64,000 bases of DNA from Nageia nagi (lineage: Eukaryota; Pinophyta): positions 13,330,001-13,394,000 of the forward strand of contig JBITNC010000002.1 in the NCBI GenBank assembly GCA_050084985.1, given 5' to 3'. The notes under the pieces were generated by a model that was given only the letters and a program-made list of their open reading frames with translations, made no database searches and had not been told where the DNA came from. How positions within the stretch are numbered: position 1 is the stretch's first letter; every line of letters begins with the position of its first letter. The translations under genes were made by a program, and so were the position numbers. Shown piece after piece: positions 30,001 to 45,000 of the stretch.

Positions 30001-33000
30001 TATTAGAAACTAATAAGAATTCATAGGCCCTCAACCTAAAAAATATTCATAGACATTCCAAACATTCCATTAGAGTCAAAATAAAATTGATTTCTCAAAA
30101 TATTTACTATAAGAATATGCTATCATCCATTACCTCCATAGAAACACAACTCACTTTCAACCTCATCATGATCGATAAAAATTATTATTTAGTAGATGTC
30201 TATATGGAAAAGCTTCATGCAAATGATCTAAAGGTAAAGTGCATGAAATTATGGGAAACCGTTCAAGTTTGGTTCATTTTTAGTCTTTGTGGTAATATAT
30301 TTTCTAGGAAGGCTACCAATTATATCTATGAATATAGAAATTAACACCTTAACATCTATCATCTCTTAGTATGTAGTATAGTTAGATTCCACAAATTTCT
30401 ATGTGTGGACAAATGAAGTCATATGAATTATCAAAAGACTAAGAAATAATTCTAGAATTGGTTTTTCAACACTACTTGAAATATATATATTTTTAAATTA
30501 GATATAATAAATCATATATCCAAATCCTTGTTTGTAGGAAACCATTGCCTCTGAATCCCTACCCTTACTAGGTAGATTATAAACTCTATAAAAGCCTTGT
30601 ATATTTGGTGGTAAAAGACTCATCATTAAAACTTTTTATTATATTTTCTTACTCAAATCACTCCCACATACACCTCCAAGTATGATACCATAATTTTCCT
30701 AATTTTATCATTGCTAAAGCTATTTGTATGGACAAAGAATATAGTACCATATATTATGGTTGAAAAATGACCCATGGCCATTATTATTAGTGAAATCTAA
30801 TATTAACAATAACAAGTTTCAAAACCATTTCAATTGGAGGGTAAAATAATTAAAAGAAGAAAAAATTTCAAAAATTCATTCCCTTCCCCATATCTATCTA
30901 GATCTTGTTGACCATTCCCACCATCATCAATAAGAACAAAAAACTACCTTATGAAAATAGTAAGCTTTAAACCATTGAAATTACCATAAAAATATGCAAT
31001 CCCACCTCTAGAAGCTTTTATAACTACATTTAAATTTCATTATGAATGAGTGACATTGCCATCCCCAAATTCCAATCATTATTTCAACTTTTACAAGTGT
31101 AATTTTAGTTTGATTGAAAAAATTTAGTACTTACAAGTTTCCAAGTGGAACCATAGTTTATTCAAACAAAAAAATCAATATTATTTCAACATTTACATTT
31201 ATAACATCTATAGGAGACCCCTCAACTATATTAGCTCAACAATATTCCATGATGATTTAGTCTATGATAGATATCAATGTTTTTTATTAGCATCTAGTTT
31301 GGTAACCTTAGCGATGACCATCAATCCATCACTTCCTTGAAGTACAATAATATTGGAAGGACATATAATTTTTGTAAGTGGTTCATCATCCCTTTCATAC
31401 ATGATTTATAGTTTATCATCTTTTTTTTTTATAGTATTAGTACTCTATTATCTACATTCCTTCCCATCATATTAATTGCAACATATACAACATCACATAT
31501 TTCCATGTGAAACATTCAAATTTCATCCTCGCATATCCCCACTCCTTGCACTATACTAACTATTTAAGTGAATCCAACATACCTTGCACTCATCATACTC
31601 ATAAGTAACAAATATCCTATATATTTTATCAAGTTAATTACATAAGATCCCCTAAAGAGTTAGAGATAAACATATCCCCTTGTTAAAGGTAATCAAAATA
31701 GTTAGGAGCTAGATAACTATTTGGATCCCTTCTATTTGACCATATAATTAGATTACTTCAAATTAAAGAGAGATTTAGAGTATAACATAAACCAATACTT
31801 CATCAATAAACAAATCCAATTTGAGTGGATAAAGAAAAATAATCAAGTTTTAATAAATAGCCTTCATTATGAAATGCTAAATTTTCAAATATTGGATAAT
31901 AATCTATAGCTTGAAGATAAATTATAACATTTGGTTTATGAAACTATTCACCATCGATAATAATAACTAGTAGAGAAAGTAGTAATAGGAACCATCCAAT
32001 AAGATCTACCATATTTAGTGATTGAAATCATACAACCATATAGCACAAGGTTGTAGAATGTAATAGATGCCTTGATCAAAACAAAGAGAGTACAAATTAC
32101 TAAATGCATGAGAAATAGATGAAATCTAACCACTAGAATAACAAGTTTAAATATTTTGTACAAGATGCATATAGGAGTCCCATTATCTATAGATTAGTGT
32201 GTGCATATATCACAAAACGTTTCAAGAACTTTGACATAATTCTTATAGTAGATATTAATAAAAAAATTGATGACCTTGAAAAAGAATTGGAGGAACTATA
32301 TATAGAAAAAAGAAGTAGAAGGATAAGCTTGCACTAAGGAACTTCAAAATATTCATACTATGTTATGGAATTTGTTCACTCAAAAAGTACATGTTCATAA
32401 AATATTAAAAATTACTATTGATCAATTACAACAATTAGAAGAAAAGCATAATTTAGAGTTTCTTTTCCTCCAAACACTAATTCAACATTTTGTTTAGTTT
32501 GGAGATAATATTACAATAACTCAAGGTTTTATAGAGATGGAATTCATCATAGATAAAATTTAACAATTCATTATTACATGGATAATATAGAGGGAAGTGT
32601 ACTTTACACATTACCATTTCATAAAATCTCCCCCTCTACCATTTATGTTGTATAATATTTGCTACTAGTTATCTATTTATCAATATAATCAATTCATTGT
32701 AGCTCATATACAAGATAAAGGAAAGGCTATAGATAATTTTATATCAAGATATAATTACTTTATCACTTGGTTTAAACTTAAGAAAAGGTGATTTTAATTG
32801 AAAAAGAAAACAAAAATGTATCTTTATTGCTATAAATACAAAGAGTGCTAAATTTTGGTGACTTATTATATGTTTCTATGAATGAAATATTATAAGTCTT
32901 AAATAACTTCAATGAATGATCAATGTGGTGAATCACTATAAGGAAAAAGTAAGAATAGATGAAAAATTAAAAGCTTACATAAATAAAATGGATAAATCAA

Positions 33001-36000
33001 CTTAGTTCTTAAATAAATTTTAGATAAATATATTAAATGAAAACATATAAGTCCATATTTTGGTGAATTAATGATTCCTCAGTATAATATGGTGAGTTAG
33101 AATAGGATCAACATAAACACATTAAGAATAGATAAGAGTAACAAGTTACTAAAGAATAAATCACCATAACAAATTAGCATGTTAAATGCAAATTGTCATA
33201 CTTTGAAGACACCAAAAAGAGTATATATATGAAGAAGAAATAACATTCACTCACACAAATGAGTAAGAGAGTAATTAACTATAAGGCATTAGTGTAGTGT
33301 TAAGATATCTTGGTCTCCATTTGGGAGGTAATGGGTTCCAATCCCACAAGACAAAGAGAGGAAACTACACCTATGTGAAGGGGTACTAAATGAAGTGGTA
33401 AAATCTAAGGTGTTGGTAGAGGTTCACCAAGGTTTCCTACCTAATAGGTGATAGGACTCCCTATTACATGAACATGGATATATAATCCTCAAAAATTTAC
33501 CCTAAATTTTCTATCCCTAAGGGGGCAATGTGGTGCTCAAGTCCTTTGGCTTGCCTCTAGGAGGTATCAAGTTTGAATCTATTGGTTTTTCTAAAAAAAA
33601 CTATAGTGGGGCTCCCAAATGGCTATGGTTGAGCTATAGTCATACTATTTATGCACAACCACCAAGTGGATGGAAAAGAATAAAAATTTTTACCCTACTA
33701 GTGGCCATGAGGGGGTTCCTTGAATAATTTGCCTCATGATTATATATAAAAAAGTAAGGCGATCACCTACGCATGTGATTACATGTGATCCCCCCTCATT
33801 TCCCTCATTAATATGACATATTATAGAGCTCTAAGTAATTTAGGAGCTAGAAGATGGATGCAAAAGAAGATGATATACCTACCTTGCCCTAACTTACCTT
33901 ATTTCATGAGATATTATGGTAACAAGAGGAGAGATGGCTATGGTGAAGGAGATCTAGAGTTGGGGTGAAGGTGAAGTAAAGTACATAGATCTATCTCATG
34001 TGGTATATTAAGATTCAAGGAGAGGAGGAGATAATGCAAGAGAGGAGGTGATTAAGAAAATGAATATGAGTCCATATTTGTGCCCTAATGAGCGATGAAA
34101 TGATTACAATACAAAGCTTCACTATTATCTATGAGTCCTTCATATTGGTTGGTGTGCAAGTTGTGATTTGGGTTCATGTTTTAAAGACAACCTTTAGGGA
34201 ATGTGAGGTTATGTCTTCTCAAGATTGAAAATGGACCAATAGTCCCTTTTCCTTGAGGTGCACTTGATGCCATATTGGATTCTTCACTTACAATGAAGGA
34301 AGGAAGTGCAAAATCAAACAATAAGATGAATCATGAGATGTAATAAATTTTTGTAACAAAGATATATTAGAGAATTAAAATGGTTGTATTTGTGCTACAT
34401 ATAGAAATAGTTGGGTAGCCATAGGATAGTTATGAAACTATGACAAGTTTTGGGATCCTAATAAAACTTATTATTTTTTAATAAATATTTACCCTTGTAT
34501 CAAAAAAATAACATTCAATCACACTTGAGAAGGAATATTTTAATTAATAAGGATTAATAAAATAAGATATTTTACCAAACCTCATACCATGTTAAGAATG
34601 TTGTAGAGAAAGATATCTTCTTATTTTCATTATCAAGGAGATTTCCATAGAAAACTCATACCATCTATGTAATGATTAGAAATTTCAAACTTTCTAAACC
34701 TTCCATCAAAGTTAAAAAGAATAGTTATAGAGATATGATTAAAAAAATATATTCATATGCTTAGGAAATTAAAATTGATGAAAATAATTTAACCATTCAA
34801 ATCAATATTTGTTAGATATTCATGGAAGAGGAATTCAAATTAGAGTTAATCGCTATGATAAATATATATTAGCCTTATTACACCTTTGAAATCTTGTTGG
34901 ATTAAACCTCCAAAAATAGGTTTAAAGATGCATATTGATATATGCTTATTGCCTATATTGTTCAATAAGAGGCAATTCAATGGCTTGTCGATTGACTACC
35001 AAGGGAGAGATTCATTTATGATTTTAGTGAATATATCATAAAAGCTTATTGTATTGGTTCCAAAAAATGCTTAAGGAACTATTTTTTATTAGATTTATGT
35101 TTATTTTCTTTAGATACCTCCATGAGGATCAAGTAGTAAAGTTAAGCAAATCATAAGAACTACAAAACCATGAATAAACTATATATTGTGCAAAAAAAAC
35201 AAAGGCTTGAAGATGATCCTTCAATTTAAGTTAGGGAATATATTAGCAGGAGATAATTTAAATCTTAAAACAAGAAGAAATGAATTATGATATTTTGCTG
35301 AGCATTCTTAATTGAATAGAATATCATAAAATTTAGGCATATCTGCCATAAAAATATCTATTAATCTTTGTATCATTGGATTAATTTCTCATTTAATATG
35401 AAAATTCATAATAATTGAAATCAATTATCCTTTTTTCATCAAGAAAAATGGGAATAGATATTTATTTACAAAAAAATTATATTTTGTAGGAAATTAATTG
35501 ATAAACTAAAATTTACTATGCATTTTTGATAGGTTCTTCCTTTAATACAAGTTGATCAAAAATATAATGTTAACATTATTTCACTCCTTCTTTAACATCT
35601 ATTGTTGATTCATTAATCATATCTAAATAAGATAATTTTTCTTCTTCATAATCATTTTATATTTATGAAGTTGAGGATTTTTTTTTATGCACCCAACATA
35701 AATAGATAAGTGATTCTTTTTTTTAGATTCATCATCCTTAACTTGTTACTGCTATATTACCTCCTCATTATTAAATTAGATGCTATTTGGTAATTCTTCC
35801 AGTGTTTATGTAAAATTCACTTTATTTCCTAGTCCATATTAGCCATTGTATGTGTAACATTCTCATTATTATATTTTGAATGAAAATTTTGATGAAAATT
35901 ATTACTTTGAATATATTCCTTTTATAATTAAGATATATTAATATGTAACTCCTACAATATTCTTTTTGGTTCATCTGATTGGTGATCATTTATTGTTTGA

Positions 36001-39000
36001 ATTATTTGGATAAAATTACTTTATTATATATTTGATGAGTTTTTTTTAATTAAAAAAATAATCTTGTATTGATATTTATTGAGAATTCAAATGATTCATT
36101 ATACGATATTAACATAGCTAGCTATATAAAAGAAGGATGTAAATTACAATTCATATTGTAAGGTATTAATTGCTATTGAATATTACTTATTTCTATGTGT
36201 ACATTATCCAATTTTATTATCTTCTAATTTTATCTCATGAGATTTGAAGTGAATATATCAAAAGCTCTATAATAAGTTTTTATTATAGCCTCGTCATTGA
36301 GTTGTATGCATTTGGAAATAATCTTGAGAATATTTTCTAAAATATAAGATTGAAATCTTCATTTTTTTCATTTATTTATCTTCTTGTTGTAGCAAACTGA
36401 TAATAAGGAATAATGAGATCAATATGAACTTTGAATTGATTAATTAAAGCATATTGTAATTGAATCCATAAAGTAATGGATCCCTTAGCTAAATACATAT
36501 ACCAATCATGTGAATATTTATCAAGAGTTAAATGAAACAACTTGCAAGCTACATCCTCATGTTGTACATACAACCTTCATAATACATTATGGTATATTTT
36601 TATTTATTATTATTTGCTAATTTTTTATTGAATTGTGTTAAATTTAGGAAGATACTTGTGAGCTTTTATAGGTAAATCATGTGTTGATTTTGGAATATCC
36701 AGAAACCAAATTATGTTTGAAATATTTGAATAAATATAATGTATGAGTATTAATCTAGATGGTGTTATATTTATTAGTCTATTATCTACATGTAGCCATG
36801 TAGGTATAGTGAAAGAGGGCTATAAATAATTCAAATCCATGAATGATTATTAGATGTGGGTTTATTTTGCATGCAATTATGCTAACAACCCTAATAGACA
36901 TGTACGCAAATTATGGGAGACTTAATATGGTAAGGGTTTTGTTTGACAATATGCCTTATGAATAAATAATTTCATGGAATACAATGATTATAAGGTATAT
37001 AGGAATGGTTATAGCAAGGAAGCCATCAAATTATGCAAACAAATGGAATATATGGGTATTAATGCAAATGATTCTATATTTATTAGCATATTATTTGGAT
37101 GTAGCCATGAAGGTCTAATAAAGATAATTTAAATCCTTAAATGATTATTAGATTTGGTTTTTTTTATATACAATTATAATACGAGCCTTGATACACATGT
37201 ATGCAAAATATGGGGGAATTAAGATGACAAGGGTTTTGTTTGGCAAGATGTATTATGAACAAATAATTACAAGGATTATAATGATTGTAAGATATGTAAG
37301 GAATGGTTGTAGCAAGGAATCCATCAAACTTGATGTGAATTCAGCTATAACAGGAAAACAGAAATTGAAATCCAGTCACAGAACATACAGAAGAAATCCA
37401 GACCAAAAATACTCTTCTTATTCCTGAATCCACATGCTCTCCAAGAGAATACAATGCCCTTTAAATAGCCACAAAAAAAACAAAAAACCAAAATGAGTCA
37501 GATTGCGCCCAAAATTTGCATGCGCATCCCTCTTACACTAATTAAGCAGTATCTAAAATATCCACCCTTAACTAGAAGAAAAACAAGAGTTACTAAAGGC
37601 GCAACATGCAAAAAAAGCCTAAAAATCAGGAGCGCTCTTAAAAAAGCCTATTTTTCAGGCCTTAGACGAATGAATCAGGCCTTAAAAATATCATTTTTTG
37701 GGTATGGCAGTTCTAGCGAACTTCCATAACTGGAATTTCGTCATGAAGCCATAGTTTAAATTTCGAAGCAAAACGACCTCCGGATCAAAAGTTACGGCCC
37801 CGGCAATGCATGCATCAAAACTATTTGAACAAATGGAATATGTGGCCATTAATCTACATTATGCAATTACAATAAAAGCCTTAATAGACATGTATGCAAA
37901 ATATGAGAGTATTAAGGAAATAAGGATTTTGTTTGACAAGATGCATTATAAATGGATGACTTCATGGAATATAATAATTATATGGTGCATAAGGAATGGT
38001 TATAGAAAGGAATCCATCAAACTATTTAAAAAAAAAGAAACATGTGGGCATTAATCTAGATGTTAGTGTAATGTGGTCATCAGGTTTAGTGAAATAAGGC
38101 TATCAATACTTTAAATCCATGAATGATTATATTATCATATTACACTTCAATGGAATAATATTTATGAATTGTTGATCTTGTTAGCTATTTTAAGTATCTA
38201 GATGAAAATAATGATTTTATACATAACATGCTAATAAAATCTAATGTTCTAGTGTGGACTTGTTTGCTTCACTTCATACCCATAAAATTCATAAACTCTA
38301 ACCCATAAAACCTCTTTCAATTTAAAAATATTAAGAAATATCAAAATGGTTTTAAGCTATCATTGAAAAGTATTTTCTAATGTGGTGATATCTAGATAAA
38401 ATTGTCATGGAAATATATCCTTAAAAGAAGGTGGCTTATTGATTTGTGGACAATGTTGGGAATGGATTTGGCTTAATGATCATCTATAAATAGATTATTC
38501 TCATGGGTTCAATGTCCCCCATATCATACAAATGGTCTTGTGTAAATAGATTATGCTTATTGGGGACACACAACCATGGTTTAAGTCTTTTTGGTAAATG
38601 CAATTGACTAGTTTCAAACCAAACTCAATAATATTTGCGAATAGTTTTTACTATACATAACTTGTGTAACTTCAAAATGGGGCATGGATGTAATAAAGAG
38701 GTTCCATCAATGCTTCAATTCCATGAACAATTATTATCATATTACACATATGATTGAACACTACATAATAATTTATTATATGGTGGGTTAGTCTTATGCG
38801 AAGGAATATTTGGAGAGCTCATCCTTTCTCAAATATAAACTATCTAGTTGGCAGTGGAGCATTATGGAGTTGTTGCATCTTCTTTAGAGTATACACCATG
38901 TATATAATTGTATAATGTTAGGAAAAATGTAATGAACAATTGGAGAATGTGTCTCTACTAGGTTCCACTACTTCTAATGGAGATTCTGCTATGGGTTCAT

Positions 39001-42000
39001 CATTAGGGTATACAAATATTGTAGGATATGTTTTACCTATTCTCAGAGGTTTTAATTATTTAGTATACAAGGTTCTTAAAGTGGAGCTCAATTTCATCAA
39101 AAGGAACATTATGTAGCTACACAATTTATGAGTGCAATTTTCTCTTCCTATAATGTAAAGAAAGTATACAATATACAAGGAGAGCTTATCACCACAAAGC
39201 CTTCATCTAATAATGGAAAATCATTTTGGATGGAAGTGATAGGGTACTCCTCCTTAATGATCTTAGCATCTACTTTGATATCTAATGAATATAAGGATAT
39301 ATGGGTATATAATTATTGCCAACCATTGGATTGGTAGGCGATATCATTGTTTACAAGCTCCTTTGCCATCATCACTAACTAAATTGAAAAATCATTAGAA
39401 GCCTCATTTAATAATGGTTGTTATGAAGGATATCACACAGAATATGAACAAAGGTTAGCATTATAATATAGTAAATAATTCAAGCATGAGGAAGATGTAG
39501 AAAGGAATGCATCACATTATTTGAATAAATAGAATATTTAGGTATAAATCTAGATAATGTTAATTGATTAATTATATACCTATAGTCATGCAAATTTAGT
39601 AAAGGGGATCAATACTAATATATTATGCCTACAATGGAATAATACATGTATATGGTTAAATTTATTAGCTATTATGGTTGTTTAAGTGAAGTGAAAGACT
39701 TGAAATAAATGAAAAGGAAGTGCAAAGTTGAATAAGCTTTATTATCATGAAAGTATTTTCTATATATATATATATATATGAAAAGACTTTAAATTAAGAA
39801 AAGATGAATCATAGAAAAAGGAGCAGGTGGGATTAGCATATCTCAAAAGTCACATTGATTAAACATTAAGGAAATAAAATAAAACTCAAAAATCTCAATC
39901 ACAAAAAAAGTCTACATAAACTCCTTATGGAGTGCTATAAATATCAACTAACAGAAAACTAAATAATTATATATTTTTAAACTAATGTTTGAATGACTTT
40001 TGTAGATGTTTACCAAGCAAGTAAATAATTAAATAAAGCATGGTCTCCATTTTTTATTTGCAAATTATTTTCTTTATTTTGTATGCTACATTTAAAATCT
40101 TAGTGTAATCATATTTTTTCAAGAAAATTAAAAAGAGAAGAAAGGAAATTATCTTTAGATTTGATTCATGCCCTTAAGAACTTGTATTTTAATGTGATAG
40201 TTTATATACAACCTTCTAAATGATTTCAAGTATTTGGTTTTCTTTATCATTTTTTTTTTTTATAAATTTATATATACCTTGGTGTAGTTAATCCTTTTAG
40301 GAGGATACAACATCATGTCACCTACATTTAAATGGTCTTTCCCAGTTTATTATGCCAAGGTAGTATTTTGTAAGAGTAAAAAAATCAGCATGAACATTAA
40401 TTGGTGCTTGAAGAAGGGACAATAAGTTATTCTCATTTTTAAAGTCTAAAAATATTTTTTTATCAAACTGGAAAAGTATTGATTATAGCCAGGTCAAAGT
40501 TTATTCTACTTCAAAGTTATTTTTTGAAGTGGTAACTATAGATCCATTTAAAACCTCCAAGGATACTTTTAGTTCTTTAAATATGCTTAGACTTTGTATG
40601 GTAAAATTTAATCAGATCCAAATAATAACATACTTTAAATGTATGCTTCTTACTATGATCATTCCTTGCAAACCTTATAATCAATGCAATCCATGAAATT
40701 ATTTATTCATAGTGAATATTGTCAAACAAAACCCTTACTATCTCAATGCTCCCAATTTTTTCATTCATGTCTATAAGGATTATTATCATAATTGCATACA
40801 AAAGAAACTCACATATAATTATTTTTATATGAGTGTACATACCCCATTTTTAAAGTTGTAAAACTTGCACATATAACCAAAAGTAGAATACTATAAAAGA
40901 TTAATTTATTGGGTAGAACACCAATTCCATTTCGTTGCATTTGGTGGAAGAGGGCCAACACCTCTTAAGAACTTGTTCTTATTTTTTATATGTTGAAAGT
41001 AATAAAATTTAAGAATTACATTTGTCTCATTTGGTATGATAGAATTTCATTGTATTCCCCCAAAAATCTATAAGGCCTCCTCATAAATTTCAATATGTAC
41101 CCCTATGATGAAATTTTTAGTATGTATTATAATATTTATTTAATTAATTTCTTGCACTAAAATACATGTTATGCATAAAAAATAACATGTATCCTTTTCA
41201 ATTGTAGTATTTATATGCATTTACTTCTTGTATACATTCAATATTTATTGAAGTCCCCAAAAAATTACCTATATGGGAAACTAAAAAAAGTTACAATTGA
41301 TACTATTTTTCACTACTTTACATAATGTGTGAAATAATGGTAAGATATAAACATACAAATAATAGCTTAGTAAATTCCTTTCTACAATGATTCCTTGCAT
41401 ATCTTATAATCATTGGATTCCATGAAATCATTCATTCATAATGCATTGTATTAAACAAAATATTTTCCTTCTTAATACTCCCACATTTTATATACATATC
41501 TATTAGGGTTCTTATCACAATTGCATGCAAACGAAACCCATATCTAAATATTTATATTTATGAATTTTAAATATATAAAAGTTATAAATATATAGCTAGA
41601 ATACTTGCAATGGTTACTGAGTATGCACTAAAACCAATCAATTGCATTTTCTAAAAATACTTGGAAGCCTATAAACCATGCCCACTTGTGCATATATTTT
41701 GATCATTTCATTATGTGATATTATATCTATTTGAGGTATTTCCTTAAAAAGTTTTATTTATTCATCAAAAAATCCATTATATATGTATCCTATAATCATT
41801 GTATTCCATGAGAACATGTTAATGTCTATTATTTTATCAAATACTATATAACCTTTATGCATATTCCCAAAGTCAAACATACATATCCATCACATATTTC
41901 ACTATTGATAGGTATTTTTTAGCATTGTTAGAAGCTATAATATATGTATGAAAGATATAAACTCAACACTTAAAACACTCACATATTATGGTGTTATTAG

Positions 42001-45000
42001 TGAAATAATCTTTTTTGATTACCATAAATTTCAATAACCCTATTCAAGTGTGATTGGAATTAAAACTACTCAAGATGGAAATGCAAACGATGAAAATATT
42101 CAATATTTATGAAGAATATAAGGGTACATAGTTTGAAGCATGATATATTAGGTTTTTTGGAATCCTAATTATTGTACTACAAAAGTAGTTATTATTAATG
42201 AAAATAATTTACGATTGCAATTCAAACAATCTTTGTCCTATTTTTGGAAAAATACTTTTGTCATTTACGTGTTGAACTTTTTAGTTAGTAGGAATGTATA
42301 TGTTAGTGCTTAGTAATACTTATCGTATATACTTGAGTATTGCACAATAGTGATAATTATTATTTAGATGATATGTTAAACAAAAATGATTATTTTCTAT
42401 AATGATATGTCTATTATGTGAAAATGCATACCTACCTTTTATACTTTTAATTTGAAATGGCATAAAATGCCCTATGATTAGTTATATTTCATGTTGATGA
42501 TATGAAGTATCAATAATTGATTGAGTTGTGATCTATTTATTTAGATAAATTTATCTAAATAAGGGAAAATATTGCTAACTATCTTCCTATAGCGAGCTAA
42601 TTTTGATGTATATTTTTAATAAATTATAGTTGAATGTACAAGTAGCAATTCATATATATTTCAACAAAATTAGATATATGTATTTTGATAAAAATAATTA
42701 TGAAATATCAATAGCATCAAGTTAGTATCATAAAAAATTAGAAAGCCTTTGTGAATGGAAAGAGAAACATTCACAAAAACTTTCCAATCTTTAGGTTATT
42801 ACTAACACCTAAATTTAATTTTTATTTAATTAAAAATAGTATTTTAGATATATAAGTATTTAAGTGCTTTAATTCTTTATTTTATGTTATATTCATTAAA
42901 TAAATGATAGTTTCACTCTTTTCCATTTCCTTTTGATGATAAGTTGAAGGAGAACTAAACAAAGTTGAGATCTTGGTGTAGGATAGAAATCACAGTACTT
43001 GAAAATCCCTAAACCTACTTAGACCAAAATGGCTAAAGATAAATAATAATGAAAATATAAGATATTAAATATGGAAAAAGATAATTTCTATCAAGATGGA
43101 TGTTCAAATACTTACCTATTATGGATAAAATAAAGTAAGATATACATGAAGAATGATAAAATGAAGGCACTACAGAAACCATGACTCATCGATCCTTCAA
43201 AAATGGACCATTGTTGGTATTCCTAATGTAAAATAGATCATTTTCAATCCTCAACATTTTAGAGGAACCAAGTATTGTGATCAAGGTTGATGCTTCATTT
43301 TCCTAAAAAAACATTAAAAATATGCACAATAATAGTATAATAGCTTGCATAAGATAGTTCAAGTATCCAAATTCTAATCTTGATAAGGTGGTATTGAGAA
43401 ACCTTGCCATTATCAAGCTCAAAATATGTTATCAAAATCTATATTGATAGTGAAATTATGTGGATTTTAATTATATAAGGAACTTGATGATTTAACCTAC
43501 TCCTTGGGTTGGGTCCCATACCTTGGGTCTCACATTACCTATAAATAAGACACACATTAGTCCACTATTATAGATTATGATGATTATAATATTTGATAAT
43601 AATAAATAACTTGATAATTAAAATTTAATAAATTTAAGTAATTACATAAATTAAATTTTGTAACTATAGATGTTCCACTTTGGATGTATAATTAAAAAGG
43701 ACAAGTTTTTGAAAATTATGCATTCCAAAGTAAAATATATTAACAAACTTCCTTGAAATTTTCTAATGATTCCACTCAATGATAATTACCAAATCCATAT
43801 CCTTTTTTTGACTTGGATGCTTTTTATAACAAGGAAATAAATAAGGATTCAAGGCAAAAATAACCTGCAAGATAATGCTCACCAAAAATACCAATACTCA
43901 CCCAACATTTATTGTCTAATCATACATGCTTATAAATATATTTTAGCTCAAATTTATTATCATACATATATACATTTTTTTAATAATTTCTAATCAATTA
44001 AAAATATTGAGATAAGCATGATGTAATGGTTAATATTGAAAAACATAACCATATACCCAAAAGAGTCATGGATGGAAATATCCTATAGTGTTTTTATGAT
44101 TCTATAGAGTACAATCATCTATTAGTTAAGGTAATTGATGACTCTATATATATATATTATCAAACAAAATGATTATACATAATTCTAATTTTCTTAATTA
44201 TGATAAAAAATCTTGTATGAAGCTAGAAATAATCTTTGAAACTCCTGAAGACACCCTCCAAAATAGGTAAATCAAACTATGTGGAAAGAGGACCGATGAA
44301 TATCCAAAAAATGGGTCAATGGTGGTCCACTTATTCATTATATTACTCTTAAAATCTTCATGATGAGTGGATTCTGAGGGATTTGATTCTAGTTTTTGTA
44401 CTCCTAAGATCATCATGTTGAGTAGATTCTAGGGGATTTGATTAGAAATCTCAACATAAAATAGCAGCATTTCCATATGACTGCAACCTCCCTTGGTATA
44501 AACTTCAAGGTTGGTTTGCTTTTTTTTTTTAATTATTTTCTTCTCTTTTTATTTTAAATAAAAGTTTCTTGATACACATAATAACAAATATATAGGAAAA
44601 ACTTGATATATGAAATATTATAAGGTAAAACACATGCTATACTAGCATAGTAAAGACCACACATTTTTATGAAATAAGAAAATTCATCCAAAAAAGGATT
44701 ATTGATTGACAAAAATGGACTAACAATGGTCCATTTCTATATCATAAAAGGTTGATTTTTTAATATTATTTTTTATTATTTTACTTTTTTATTTTTCATT
44801 TTTTCACAAAGTTTAAGTGATAAGTTTTTTGTGGCTATCTTTTTATGCATAACATATTTTTAAATGGTGAACATTGTATGGCTTTTTAACTTCTTAATCT
44901 TCTAAAGCTTATGATCTATATGTTCCTTTTCCAAAATTTGCAATAATGACATAAGGACCAACCCAATTTTATTGAAGCCTTCCTTTAAGTTCTTAAGAAG